Source: Oscheius onirici (Eukaryota > Nematoda > Chromadorea > Rhabditida > Rhabditidae). From it: a stretch of DNA of 64,000 bases. Of the stretch, positions 21,256 to 33,280 are shown one piece after another; position 1 is the first letter of the stretch; the number at the start of each line of letters is the position of its first letter. The stretch covers positions 8,990,001-9,054,000 of the forward strand of contig OW051471.1 in assembly GCA_932521025.1 (NCBI GenBank). Reading direction: 5' to 3'. The position numbers were made by a program, and so were the translations under genes. The notes beneath the pieces are model-generated. The model did no database searches. It saw nothing but the letters and a program-made list of their open reading frames with translations, and was not told the DNA's origin.

Positions 21256-23683
21256 TCAATGTTCAATTTGTCCCTTCGTCTGTCCTTTGGGGAAAACGTG
21301 AACATCGTCCGGCCTCCAGAATCTTCCGTCAGGCAGAATATGCTTAGTCCAGAAAGGCGACCGGTCCGATGCATTGGAAAATTTCTCGTTCCGCACCATG
21401 ACACACTTGAAAATGTAGCGGTTTTGTCTGAATCATAGTATGAAAAGTAGTAAATAGAAAGTGACACCTGATAAGTTTTTTGACCAAATCTCTCTGGATG
21501 ATGTGGCCGAGACCTTTGTCTCTGTGTTCCTTCAAAACATGAAGATTATTCAGCTGTCCGTCCGTGTAGACGTACTCCCAAGCAGCAGGTTTTCCATTGT
21601 ACCGAAGCATGGAGCTTGGGAAAGCACGGACCTTCATTCTTAACAATTCATGCAAATTTTCACCAAAAGACAACTAACTTTGTTTGTTCAATTTCCAGCT
21701 CAATCTCCTTGTCTCTGTGAGGGTAGTTGCTGACCATTATTTCGACATCGTCCAAAGCTGCGCTTCCTCAAAATTTGTGTATATATTATACTTTTCCAGT
21801 TCGCAACACGAAAAAAAACGACAAATACGATGATCTTCCCAATTGTTAGTAAAACGTTGACGGGAGAGACTAAAAGATATAGATACTCCCAGGAAGTACT
21901 TGCCAAAAAATTTGCAACCTCTGCATTGACTGTACCCCCGCGGACCTGCAAACGGTGACTTTACCCCCGCGGGGGTAAAGTCGCCATCGCGGGGGTAAAA
22001 TACGATTACTGTGGAAAAGCACTGGAAACAATAGTCAGGGTAAAAAATAAAATCAGTATGCTTCTAGTGACAGCATAAGCATTTAACAGGAGTTACCACT
22101 ATCGCTGTGCATCTCAGTTGGGCTGTAGAAGTCACGACTTTCCTCTTTTGTTGCAAAAATCGAGCTTTGTTATGTGAAATTCAGGCATAAAGTTACGCGC
22201 CCTACTGTATGCCGCGTCGGCGGCTCTGCCCCCGCCACGGTGACTTTACCCCCCGCTAGTAGTGACTTTATGGTCCACTTCCAACGAAGAGCGGCACCCA
22301 TGTGGGCGCCAATTTGAAATTTCGTGGCTAAATCCGATTTTTGCTACTTCTTTCATTATTGGGTTTATTGTTGGCATTTTCTTATATTTTTGACGTTGTA
22401 ATCGAATTCTACACCTATAAAAACCTACTTGTCATCAAAAAGACGGGAAAAACAACACCTTTGATGCTCAATTGACATAAAACGACAGTTTTCTCGATAA
22501 AACAGCCGTGACGCTCTGAAAATGGGTGATTTTTTCCAGTTTTTACATCAAGTAGGTAAGTTTATACGCTGAGTTCGAAAACGCAATCAAAACCAAGAAA
22601 AAACAGCTAGAAAACTGCGAAAAATCATCAACGTTGAACAAAATGGAATAAAATCCAACGCTGCGGCCATCATTTTCGAAATTTCGTGTCGAGAACCTCG
22701 CGAAAAATCCTTTGAAGAATTGCCTAAGTGCCGCTCTTCGTTGGAAATGGACTATACCCCCGCGGGGGGTAAAGTCACTCTCCACTCTGCATTCGCAGGG
22801 TCGGAATCGAAACATGGAATTCTAAAAAGTCTGGAAAAAAAAATGTTTTCTTGAGATCCTATTAAACATGTGGGACGAGATAAAACGGTTGCGACTTTGT
22901 CTGCATGTCCGAGTGGTTAGCATTGTTGTCTGGTGATCATGGGGTTGTTGGTTTGATCCCTCTCGATATTTTTATTTTTGCTTTTTAGTTCCTGGGGTTT
23001 TCGAGGGTCTAAAACACGATTACAAACTCCGTTTTGTGTTATGTCGCTTAAAAACACTTCTTTGTCTTCCTTGTTTTTAGGTCGAAACTACCGAATTTCG
23101 TCAAAGATGGTACACGACATCAGACATGTTATACCTAGTGTGTATCCTTCCGGTAAAGGCAGAGGAGGCTGCTTCATCAACAACTCTTGCTGTTCCTCAG
23201 TCATGATGTAACCATGTAAAGGGTCACTACTGAAATCGAAGCCGTTCTCGTCCAAAATTGGACCAAGCTTAAACCGAATTGTTTTCAGCCATCTATTCAA
23301 GCTTACCGTCTCGAGGAAAGGCTGTTCTGTGCTGAAAAGCATGTACCGCGGCTGCTCGAAAATCCCAACTTCCTGGGCGAACATTCTAAATCCTTCTGCG
23401 AAGTCGTCAGCTACGTAGTCGCCCTGAACATGGATTTACAACTTAGACCTTTTTAGTTCACCATACAACAGAAATTGACCTCATCCTTGATAAAGGTCTC
23501 TTTTTTGAAAGAGTAAAAATAGTCTGTGCCGTTTTTCGAGAACGAATACAATGTCATTTTCGTGGTTGGGAGTGACTTCTCCAAAGCAATTCGAACACTT
23601 GAAGCGAAACTTGGCTCGGCGAATCCGAACAAGTGGGAGAGTTGGTAAGACAGGGCTCTTTTCTGGAACACTCCAGTGTCTAT
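21256..23683 (-). CDS. Glycine N-acyltransferase-like (GLYAT/FR47 GNAT fold), N-terminus uncertain
   Basis: The exons join in phase across a 1.4-kb intron. The N-terminal GLYAT-like half has GVFQKRALSYQLSHLFGF, VRIALEKSLPTTKMTLYSF and KLGPILDENGFDFSSD, ending at PPLPLPEGYTL. The GNAT/FR47 half has SAALDDVEIMVSNYPHRD, PSSMLRYNGKPAAWEYVY, then LNNLHVLKEHRDKGLGHI, which is the acetyl/acyl-CoA loop, and RFWRPDDVHVFPKGQTKGQ to TGA 21258-21256. Such enzymes conjugate acyl-CoA to amino groups, for example in detoxification. The first exon upstream of 23683 was not identified, so the N-terminus may be missing or distant. The large intron carries a 540-bp inverted-repeat element, a SINE-like copy and GC-rich palindromes. 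Confidence 0.7.
21957..21982. repeat. Perfect 26-bp GC-rich palindrome
   Basis: GACTTTACCCCC directly abuts its reverse complement with GCGC at the centre. The same 'gtgactttaccccc' motif recurs at about 22240-22254 and, inverted, at about 22757-22777. It lies in the acyltransferase intron. Confidence 0.9.
22052..22139 (+). repeat. Dispersed repeat core, copy A
   Basis: About 88 bp, roughly 80% identical by eye to 27264-27352. Shared blocks include 'atcagtatgctt', 'tagtga', 'cataagcattta' / 'cctaagcattta' and gctgtgcatctcagttggg. It is flanked by the GACTTTACCCCC motifs. Confidence 0.75.
22240..22781. mobile_element. Non-coding inverted-repeat element (MITE-like, about 540 bp)
   Basis: The left terminus (22240-22297) and right terminus (22728-22781) are inverted copies: the left has ccaacgaagagcggcac, the right gtgccgctcttcgttgg. 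Both end in gtgactttaccccccgc or its complement. The left arm carries a short extra segment. The interior is AT-rich with no long ORF, so it was probably mobilised by a transposase elsewhere. Confidence 0.7.
22906..23056 (+). repeat. tRNA-headed SINE-like repeat, copy 2 (acyltransferase intron)
   Basis: A-box-like TCCGAGTGGTTAGC and B-box-like GGTTTGATCCC (22950-22960) are at tRNA spacing. They are followed by the same tail as copy 1 ('ttttgctttttagttcc' to 'cgcttaaaaacac'). A weaker match occurs at 39286-39371. Confidence 0.6.
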
Positions 23684-25555
23684 CTAAAAAACGATTTTAT
23701 AAGATTTGAAAGTTTTGCCTCACATTTCTTGGGCTTTGCCACAGAGGCTGATAATACTGCCTACTTTCTTGGACATGGTCGAGCTGAACATCTGGCGACG
23801 TCTGAAAAAAATGGTAAATATTTGGAATCAGATTGTTCAAAAGATCCGGGTACTCTCTGGCCCCTCAGACTAGACCCGCATGCAATTGAGCTTGCCCTGG
23901 CGTTGATTACGGGGTAAACTTTATCTTTATCCGGGTACTGTTTCGATTGTACTTTGGGAATACCTGCTAACAATGAGAAAACGATCCTTGTTCGGACCTT
24001 TTTATACTTTCTCGCGGCGCGGAAAATGACTGATGAAAATGACTGGCAAATGTCTATGTTTGATGGTTTCGCTGGAATATGGATGTTGTCAGCTAATCAT
24101 TGGTTGAGTTTTAGGCGTAGAGATGAGCCCTATAGGTTGAGGGCATTAAGAACTATTCACAGTGAAGCCTCCTTGATATCGGTTGTTTTCTTTAAAAGTT
24201 AGAACAGACAGGACTGTTTCGATTGTCAGTTTTTGTCCGTTCCGCCTAGTGATAGGTCAGGTGAACGAATTGCACTCTCGCTATCAAAGACGATTAGTCC
24301 ACTGGTTCCGAGAGGTGTACTTGTCATACTTTCAGTGGTAAAGCCGTCTAGCGAGGGAATGATTATTCAAATGAGACATTGGAATGCTTTTAACCACGAC
24401 ACGTTCCCAGCAGTGCGTTCACTTTTGAACTATCCACTTACTTTTTATGTTGTCCCTCGTTCAATATAAAAACTTCCGGGTTTTTCGTAGACCGTCAAAT
24501 CATTTCATCAGACAGCGCAGGGATCACAACTGGGTCGCCTTTAATCATGTGATTGTAGCATCTTCAGTGAATTTCGAATCGGAGCATATAATTTGGAGCT
24601 TCTAAAGTAGCTAACCCGAGAAATACTAAACCTGTGCGTTCCGACCAAACAGATCAAGGCGACGGTATGTCAGGTGGTCATCCCAACATTCCAAGCTTTT
24701 AAAACGACGGTTCTGGATAGTATCAAATTTTTCCAGACACATCTGAAAGCAGTCCTAGAACTGGTCCTTCAGTCGAAATACTACGCTTTGTACCATAAGC
24801 AAGCAGGCTCAGTCCTAGAAACAAGTCGTCAGATTACTTGCCAAACCATACTTAAGATTACTTTACTGCTCTCGTTAGTTGTTAGATTTTTTAAATCACT
24901 AGCAACTTGGACTCCAAAAGAACAACGAAACAAGGGGTTCACCCATTGTTGGTGTGACCAATTACTGTTACACTGGTTTTAATTGATAACCAACTTGTTG
25001 CGATAGTTCTACGACAGGGTTGTTGTTTATAGGACACGCGAACGTGAAAATGGAAAGATGCGAAGAATGGCAAACAATATTCTTCCTTGAAATAATCCGT
25101 ATCTTACGAGAGGTTACATCCGGTACATTACAGAAGCTTAAAAATAGCAGACTTACGTTAGAGATGAGTCTTTTGGTCGGTTTTGTGGCGTCCGATAAGA
25201 CGAGTCGCCCGAGAGCTACGGCTGCCGAGCGTGCGCGATTCGGCATCGTCAGAAATGTTCCTGTATCAGTCGAGACATTGCTACTCCTCCCCTTATATTT
25301 GACCGCCAGGAAAACAATACAGAGAGCTGTGGTTGGCTATTTGTTACAGCAAGAAAACCACTCGCAAAAAAATGGTTCGACCCACTCCATATATATGCTT
25401 TTCGCCAAACACTTGCAAACTGATAATAGACTGCTTCTTCTGTCGCTAACCAGGTGGTTGTCGATCAGCGATTTACTGCTTCAGAAACATTTTCTTGATC
25501 TCTTGTTCAGTCTTCTCCTGCAGTTCTTACAAAAAAATAGTACTTCAGATTCCCC
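23684..25555 (+). pseudogene. Decayed intronless open frames of unknown origin
   Basis: One frame starting at 23633 stays open to about 24469 except for two stops (about 23915 and 24200), and continues in phase at 24674-24982. A separate frame, 25020-25604, is open for 194 codons with no introns. Protein-like stretches include MSMFDGFAGIWMLSANHW, ALRTIHSEASLISVVFFK and SRPRATAAERARFGIVRN. There are no clear splice signals, unlike every neighbouring gene. This could be an old retro-insertion, a mobile-element gene or a viral-derived fragment; I recognise no domain and make no assignment. The P-glycoprotein start lies at its right edge. Confidence 0.3.
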
Positions 25556-28500
25556 ATGGGGAACGACATTATCAACAAATTATTCAATCTCATCTTCGAC
25601 ATAGTTCTATGCAGGTCGGTATTTTCCAAAATTGGGAAAAAAAAATTTGCAGAGGCGATATAAAGAAGCAAAATCTCGAAACACAACCAGTCAGCTACGG
25701 AGAACTTTTCCGCTTTGCTTCGAAACATGACCGGACCTGTCTGATGCTCGGTTCCGTTTTTGCCTGCCTCTCCGGAATGATCCAACCTATGGTCTTTGTT
25801 TTCGGTGGAATGATCAACTCGATTTATCTGAAGGACAGAAATGTAACAGTTTTATCTTCTGTGAAAGCTGTATTCAGCAAGTGGGAAACCCCGAACTGTG
25901 GGAAGACGTCCGGATCTTCTTCATTGCCCTCATTGCTGGTGGAGTGCTCTCACTGATCACCACATATCTTCAGGTAAACTTTTTGTTGTTTTTTTTGGTG
26001 TGAAAGATCATTTTCAGTCTTGGCTCTTGCACCGTGGCTGCTCCAGCATGCTGAACACTTTGCGTCAAAAGTATCTGACCTCAGTTCTTCGTCAAGACTT
26101 CGCCTGGTTTGGAAAGAACAATTCCGGTGTTATTACGGAACAACTGAACTCGTAAACAGTGCTCTCTTTTCAAAGCAAAAATATGTTCAGGAACATCCAA
26201 AAGATTGAAAACGGACTGAGTGAAAGACTCGGAATGTTGGTCAGAGGCTTCTCCATGTACATTTCTTCGGTCGTGGTTTGCATGTTCATCAACTGGAGGC
26301 TGACTATGGTAGCAGCTATGGTTGGACCTCTCTTTGCTTGGACTTTGGGCCTATTGGGAAAAGTTTGTTCTTTTTAACACCAAACTGAAACAGTTTTAGT
26401 TCTCTCGAAAATACACTGTTCAAGTCCAACTGGCCTCAACTTCTGCTGCTACAGTCGTAGAGGAATCCATCATGAACGTAAAGACTGTGGCTGCTTGCAA
26501 TGCACAAGAGCACATGGTCCCGAAATATGCCAAAAGTCTGGCTGATGTTATTCCGCCGGCGATTAAACAGTGTTTCTGTGGCGGATTCTTCATGGGATTG
26601 TCCTTCTTCCAGTGCTACGTGGTCCTAGGAATCACTTTCTGGTATGAAATACTTAGTTTCGTTTGTAAGTAATTCAGGCTCGGAATCTACGGCTTCAATG
26701 CAGGTTGGGTCGAGAGGGGAGGAGACGTCATTCTGATCACCAATGCTTTGTCATTAACCGGCTACTACCTGGGACTTCTCGGACCCCATATGATGGCCAT
26801 TCTCAAAGCAAGAATCGCTGCTACTCTCATTTATGAGACAATCGACAGAGTAGTGTACAGTTTCAGCTAAAATATAGCTGAGGTTCAGATACCGGAGACT
26901 GACTCCCAGTCCGATGAAGGAGTCAGGCTAGTCAATCCCCAGGGATACATTTCTGTAAAGAATGTAGAGTTTAGCTATCCGAACAGAAATACAATGGTTC
27001 TGAAGGTAAGTCAAAAATTGTTTTGACAATTTGAAGTATCGTGGACGGTTCGTGGTTTCACAATGAGCAGGGTAATGTCACGGAAAGTCCAGTTTCGTAG
27101 TGAAAATCGTGTATAATAGGCGATTTGAAAGATCTACTGAGATTAAATAAAACACGGCAACGTGCGTTAGCCACAATTTTCATTTTGTGGCTAACGCCCT
27201 ACCGTAATCCCGTGCGTTAACCACAAATTTCGTTCTTCACCAGTAAATGAGGGTGACCACAACATCAGTATGCTTTTAGTGATAGCCTAAGCATTTATCA
27301 AGGGATATCACTCTAGCTGTGCATCTCAGTTGGGCTGACAATGTCATCACTTTACCTGCTTGTTACATTCAACTTAGATATTCTTGTAGAATAGTCCCTC
27401 CCTTTTCTACAGGTGAAAAAAAAACGAAATTTGTGGCCAACGCACGCCTCCCATGAAACACATTTAAAAATTTGATTGCTCTTCGCGTTTTCACGTTGAC
27501 CATAAAAACGCATACTGCATAATCTCTCCGAAATCACGAGTTCGTGAGTTCATTTACTCACGTACTGACCTCTTTGAACCGTGTCAGGAATTGCAAAATT
27601 TTCTCAAGCCCCTAAATCAGTCCAAGGCGTCAGTTTCAAAACCGATCCTGAACTGAAAAACGGAACGTTTTCGCTGAACTCTTTTGGTTACAATCTTCCT
27701 CGTTTGAACTAGATTTCTTTTTTTTTTTTTCAGTCTGGAAATAACATTTTTCCTGTTCCAGGGAGTCAGCTGGGAAGCCAAGGCCGGAGAGTCGATTGCC
27801 CTTGTGGGAAAAAGTGGATGTGGAAAGAGTACATCAGTTTGTTCAGCATCATATTTTGGCAAAATAAAGCTTCAGATTGGATTGCTTACCCGATTGTTTA
27901 ATGTCATCTCTGGAGGGATTACTGTAGATGGAGTTCCTATCGAAAAGATTAACATTCGCTCACATCGCAAGATTATTGGAGTTGTGGAACAAGAGCCCTG
28001 TCTTTTCAACGGAACCGTCTTGGAAAATATTACCGTTGGAAGAGACGGTGTAACTGAAGAAGATGCCCGGAAGGCTGCTAAAATCGCCAATGCGGATGAG
28101 TTCATCCAGCAACTTCAAAATGGATACCAAACGTTGCTCGGTGTCGGAGGAGTCGCTCTTTCCGGTGGACAGAAACAGAGAATTGCAATTGCAAGAGCTG
28201 TGGCCACAAATCCGAAGATTCTCTTGCTGGACGAAGCTACTTCAGCTTTGGACACAGAGAGCGAAAAAATAGTCCAAAAAGCCTTGAATCATGCAGCTGA
28301 AGGCAGAACCAGTGTGTTTATTTCACACCGCTTGAGCGCCTTGAAGGATGTGAATCGCATTTATGTCATGCATGATGGTGTCGTCGTTGAGCAGGGTATA
28401 CATATTTTAGCAATCTTAAAAAGATTTTTAGGAACCCATGATGGTCTAATCCAGGCAGGAGGCCGATACGCCGCCCTTGCCAAAGCTCAGGAAATCGACC

Positions 28501-31213
28501 AAGCTGGACAGGTCAACAGTGAGGAGTTTGGAATTTCCAGAGACAAATGTATCAGAAAGTTAGTCGATAATCATTCTTTGACAAAAGTTGCAAAATAGCT
28601 TTTTGTCGGCGTTATCTGTCAAGAGGTGTAATGTAGAACGCCCCGAAACTTTGACCATTATGGTCAGTGGTTTAATTATCCGAAAACAACTGTTCGCAAA
28701 GGAAAAAGAAGGTCGTATCACAATTTTTTGAATCTAACAAGTGGGTTTCGGAAATCTCACAGGGTTTCGATAAATGTTTTCGAGTAAGCATAAATAGCGT
28801 CGACGAAAAGCTTTCTCTCTCAATTGAAATGACCCTGATCTGTGCTGGTTAGAGTTCGGTCAATTGCTGCGAGAATGGAGACAAATTTCGAAGAAATTCC
28901 GGTAGAGCTAGAAAGGTTCCGAAATTGTGGGTTTGCAGGAACTCCAAACGTGTCTCGAAACGACGAGAGAACGACGAAGAAGTGCTTCTGCATGATCTGG
29001 ATGAGAACCAAAGAAAGCGAACTTCTTCCAGTGGACTCTGCTTACTCTATTCAAATCTCCGCGGCAGTTTCTTGACTACTGCAGCAGCCCTTTTTGTCAC
29101 AATCTGTCGCGGTTCAGAACTTCCTCTTGTCGCTCTACAATGTTACCTCTCGTTCAGAGCCGTTCAACCGGTAACCATTTTTGTTAGTTAAAATAATGAC
29201 AGGTTTAGGAAAACAAAGCCGACTACATGTACAACGGAATGATCACCTTCTTGGTCTGTCTAGTCTGTGGAATAGTGGCTTGGATCTGTCATACGGGAAT
29301 GTACACCTTCTCTGGATGGACAGCCGAAAAAGTTGTGGCAAAACTTAAAACTCGCGCTCTACGGTCTCTGTTGTATCGACCATGTTCTTATTTCGACAAG
29401 CCACATTCATCTCCAGCAGCATGTGTGGCTCGAATTGCTCAACATGCTCCAATCTGCATCGGGGTAAGGTCTACTTTATTTGTCGGTATTACAAGATGAA
29501 ACACAATATGCTTCTTTGTAACAAAAATTCTAGGGCATCGACTTCCACGTGATGGTAAATCTTCTCAATGCTACGGCCATGATTGTCGGACTTTCTATTG
29601 CCTTCTATTTTTGCTGGGAGTGTGGAGTACTTGGTGTGATTTTGTGCGTCTTCTTGATCCTGACACTTGTTCTGAATCTCCGAATTGCCAACGCTTCAAG
29701 AAAAAGGAAAGCTAGAGAAGACATGAGCGGAGAGGTCTGCCTATTGTCCTTTTGACTGAATCAATCTCTTTCAGTACTCTATCGAAATCGTCGAACAGGC
29801 AAGAACTATTCAGTTGCTGACAGTTGAAGATTTTTTCATGAAAAAGTACTCCGATCAGCTGATCATTTCAGCTCAATACGACAGAAGAGTGAGCAGTTCT
29901 ACAAACCTCAAACTCTTCTCATTCCAGATCGGCTTCATCGACTCCCTCAACTTTGGTCTAGCGCAGTGTTTTGTTTTCTTCTGTGATCTACTTGGCTATG
30001 CCCTGGCCACATATCTCATTTACATCGGTCGAGCACCCGTTCATACCGTCTTCTTCGCCTTCTCCGGAGCTCAAATTGCTGGCTGGAGTGTCATGTACTC
30101 GGCGCATTTCTATCCATTCATGGTCAGAGCCGCTAGTTCAGCCAAGCAGCTTTTTACAATGATCGACGATGAGGAAGCTATTACAACGGTGATCAACGCT
30201 GGATTGAAGCCGGTAAATCGCCTTTCTAGATTTACTAACGTATCTTTGTAGGAAATCAAAGGAGAAATTGCCTTGAAATCTGTCGACTTTTCCTATCCAT
30301 CTCGTCCTGATCTCTTGGTGTCGCGGCAGTTGTCTTTGGCAGCCAAGGAAGGTCAGAGCATCGCTCTCGTCGGGGCTTCAGGCTGTGGTAAAAGTACAAT
30401 CATTGCATTGTTGGAGAGGTTCTACACAGCAAACAGTGGTTTAGTTGTGAGCTATTTTTTTGTAACATTAGTTAATCAAGCTTTGCCCCTTTTCCGCCCA
30501 TACGTGAACTTTTAACTGAAACCTGAGGGTAGAAGAAAACTAGAAAGAGAACTTGAATAAATTTTTTTTTCAGAACATTGGCGGTAACAACGTCCGTCTT
30601 CTAAATCAACATCATCTACGCAGCAATGTGGCCTTGGTCAGTCAGGAGCCGGTTCTCTTCAAAGGATCCATCTACGAAAACATCACGATGGGAGCTGGAG
30701 AGAAAGTCTCCCTAGACGATGTCATAGAAGCATGTAAAACAGCGAACGCTTCCAATTTCATCGAAGACTTTCCAACGGTAACATTTTCAGTGTTTCTAAA
30801 CAATTATAGTATTATAGGGGTACGAAACAGACGTCGGAGAAAAAGGAAGAAGCCTCTCAGGCGGACAAAAACAAAGAATAGCAATAGCTAGAGCTTTGGT
30901 GCGAAAACCGAAAATCATCCTTCTGGATGAAGCGACATCTGCCTTGGACACAAAAAGTGAAAAACTTGTGCAGCAGGCGCTAAACGATGCCAGTGTTGGA
31001 AGAACCAGTGTTTCCATAGCCCACAGGCTGAGTACCATACAAAACTGTGACAGGTTTGCTCATATTTGTGTGTACACAAAAACTGATATTTTTTTTAGGA
31101 TATTTGTCATTGAAAAAGGTGCAGTAGTAGAATCTGGATCTCATAGCATGCTTTTGGAGTTGGATGGCCGATACGCTAGACTAGTAGAAGCCCAACAACT
31201 CAACACCATGTAG
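25556..31213 (+). CDS. P-glycoprotein, full ABCB transporter
   Basis: A complete TMD1-NBD1-TMD2-NBD2 multidrug transporter for the plasma membrane. The start [19 protein letters not shown] at 25556 lies seven bases after tacttcag, a likely trans-splice acceptor. TMD1 runs to about 26.9 kb. NBD1 has Walker [10 protein letters not shown], signature [14 protein letters not shown] and Walker [13 protein letters not shown] (about 27.8-28.4 kb). After a charged linker ([18 protein letters not shown]), TMD2 occupies 29.0-30.2 kb. NBD2 has GASGCGKST (about 30370), [14 protein letters not shown] (about 30860) and [12 protein letters not shown], ending QQLNTM at 31213. Splices read in phase throughout. 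A 755-nt intron (27007-27762) hosts a repeat element. Nematode P-gps export xenobiotics and anthelmintics; the exact pgp orthologue is not assigned. Confidence 0.95.
27164..27197. repeat. Hairpin GCGTTAGCCACAA / TTGTGGCTAACGC
   Basis: A near-perfect short inverted repeat in a P-glycoprotein intron. Its arm sequence is nearly the same as the termini of the element at 27211-27446. Confidence 0.7.
27211..27446. mobile_element. Small TIR element in P-glycoprotein intron
   Basis: 236 bp bounded by 24-bp inverted repeats (27211-27234 and 27423-27446) that differ at two positions: cgtgcgttaaccacaaat versus the complement of atttgtggccaacgcacg. The interior contains the dispersed core copy B. No ORF; MITE-like. 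Confidence 0.75.
27264..27352 (+). repeat. Dispersed repeat core, copy B
   Basis: Matches 22052-22139 over about 88 bp, although the terminal sequences around the two copies are unrelated (GACTTTACCCCC versus GTGCGTTARCCACAAAT). Confidence 0.75.
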
Positions 31214-31690
31214 ACAATGACAGTTTGTCAAAGAATGACGGGATTAAATAATATTGAAACGTGTATAACGACAAAATACGCATGTGAACGTATGGATGAG
31301 AAACATTTGTTCTTTCCTGGGGCCAAGGTCTATACTGCTGTCAGAATATACTGAATTCAGAGGAGCTGGGAGTCGCAGAGGTGCCAGAATTTGTAAATTT
31401 TCTAATTCTGACTGTCCTGGAGGAGCCGCAACTTGGTTTTTTTCCCATTGTTTTTAAAAATCTCAATCTGACAAAAGAACCCATATAACATGATTTCCTT
31501 TAGTGTCCATGATTCATACAAAATACACATTATCCTGTTTTGACTAATCCGTCATAACGGGGAGTGTTTTGTGTCCAATGTATCAGACTGTGTTGAGGAC
31601 AATTGTACGCGGTTAGTCGGGACACAAATCACATCGGCTTTGGACAAATATTCATGGGCGGCGACAATCAAATACCCTGACTATTAAACC
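31214..31690. other. Intergenic, nothing recognised
   Basis: 3' flank of the P-glycoprotein gene and distal upstream region of the carbonic anhydrase. No exon, repeat or RNA gene seen. Confidence 0.5.
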
Positions 31691-31723
31691 GAGATAATCT
31701 CAATAATTCATGCTTTATAAAAG
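31691..31723 (+). promoter_or_regulatory. GATA palindrome and TATA box of carbonic anhydrase
   Basis: GAGATAATCTC is a palindromic GATA site and TATAAAAG (31716-31723) a TATA-like box, 25 bp upstream of the start codon. This suits an intestinal, ELT-2-type secreted-protein promoter; expression is inferred, not shown. Confidence 0.45.
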
Positions 31724-31747
31724 GTCCTTCCTCACAGTATTTGTGAT

Positions 31748-32877
31748 ATGTTCCTCCTTTTTCTTTTCGGTTTAGCCAGGTCTGACCATTGGGATTACGG
31801 TCATACAGCCTGGGGAGGCGTTTGTGACAGTGGCAGAGCGCAGTCTCCGATTAACATCGATACAAGTATGTCTTTTTTTCACTTTTTCAAATCTGGATTC
31901 AGCCACTACGGATCGCATCTATCTCCCACCACTCGAATTTCATGACTACGATGTGAGAGGATCTATCAGTGATTTGAACAATGGACATACTGGTAATCTC
32001 AATTTTTCTTTCAGTATGAAACAGCTCTTCAGAAATGGTTCAGGGCTTTACTTCTTGGACCAAACAACCTTCAATTTCTGGTAGTTGCTATTTTATAATC
32101 GTTGGAAAGCAACTTTTCAGGCGGAGGATTGGGTGCCCGATACGTGTTGAACCAGTTTCATTTTCACTGGGATGTAGAAAGAGAAGGAAGTGAACATACC
32201 CTCGACGGACAATCGTTTCCGCTTGAGGTTTAACAATTTGATCTTTCTAAACAAACAGTGTTTGAGCTTCATTTCGTTCACATTCGTGAAGATCTGAACG
32301 AAACAACTGCCGGTTTAGTCCCTGCCGGAATGGCTGTAGTAGCTGTCCGATTTGTACAGTCTTGGTACGGAAAAGGTCTTTTTGAGCTTGGAGCAGCTTT
32401 GGCGGGAAACAAGCGTTTCAGTGAGTTCTGTTTTAGATGTTTATATTCCGTTTAAGACAGCACTCGATCCAGTTCATGGTATTCTCCGAAAAGCCTTTTG
32501 CCGAGAGATACTTCTTCCTACTATCGCTATAATGGTAAGGAGTAAACAGAGAAAATAAAATCCAGCATTTCAGGTTCACTAACGACTCCACCATGTTCGG
32601 AAGTTGTAGTTTGGAGCATTTTAGACGAGCCTAATTATGTGACGGAACATCAGGTTAGTAAGAGGTTCACCGTGAAATATCTCGATATTATTGTAAGAAA
32701 CCCTCAAATTTTCAGCTCAATACGATGCGAAGTTACTTTTCTAATGACGAGCATCTGATTATCGAAAATCATCGCCCGTTGCAGCCGTTAAATGGAAGAA
32801 AAGTCTACAAAGTTGACAGCAACGTTCATGACAACGCTTTTCAATTTATCAAACAAATGTTCAACTTCAAATTCTAA
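31748..32877 (+). CDS. Secreted alpha-carbonic anhydrase (zinc site intact)
   Basis: The start MFLLFLFGLARS forms a signal peptide. The mature protein begins HWDYGHTAWGG, then RAQSPINID, LEFHDYDVRGSISDLNNGHT and FRNG spliced to GGLGARYVLNQFHFHWD. ELHFVHIREDLNE, YRYNGSLTTPPCSEVVVW and NHRPLQPLNGRKVY follow, to TAA at 32877. All three zinc histidines (HFHW and LHFVH) and the Thr of the SLTTPPC strand are present, so CO2 hydration activity is expected. It has the same exon structure as the H-to-R paralogue at 8588-12953, including an intron after FRNG and one after PLE, so the two arose by duplication. An AATAAA lies four bases after the stop. Confidence 0.92.
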
Positions 32878-33130
32878 TTCCAAATAAAGGGTCAACAAAT
32901 GTTGCAAATTGCAGATGGGTCGTATTGATAACGGACATATGCCCCTCGACCCATCCATCTGCTTTCTTTGCTTTAGTCTTCTGTTCAACCAGCTTAACAG
33001 TTTTGTCTCGCCGTAGCTTACAATGTACACAATGGTAGGGGTGTCGATCTCCCGGTCGCAGTAGAGACGACCATAAGCTCTATTGGCTCCATTGATACGC
33101 GCCACCGCGCAGCTGAGAGGCGCCAGTCAT
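32867..33130 (-). CDS. Small unrecognised gene overlapping the carbonic anhydrase 3' end
   Basis: A minus-strand exon read from about 33120 gives ARINGANRAYGRLYCDREI and DTPTIVYI. It splices (GT..CAG) to KTKAKKADGWVEGHMSVIN and HLQFATFVDPLFGIRI, ending at a TGA that overlaps the plus-strand stop by about 10 bp. No start exon was found that splices in phase; the upstream minus-strand frame (EENMTGASQLRGG) is out of phase. It is about 70 residues with no recognised domain. It may be a genuine convergent gene or a remnant. Confidence 0.3.
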
Positions 33131-33280
33131 GTTTTCTTCCACCTCCGTCTTTTCCACACCATTTGTCTTTATCATCTTCTCCTCTCCAGCTTTATTAGTT
33201 TGTACAGGTTGCTTATCATCTTCCGTTCCGCTGTCTGTTGACTCATACGAGGTTATCAGTTGGTGACATCTGAGTGCAGC

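Noticed and set aside
23633..24469. Calling the decayed frame an endogenous viral element
   Set aside because: No motif I can name supports a virus family; left as unknown origin.
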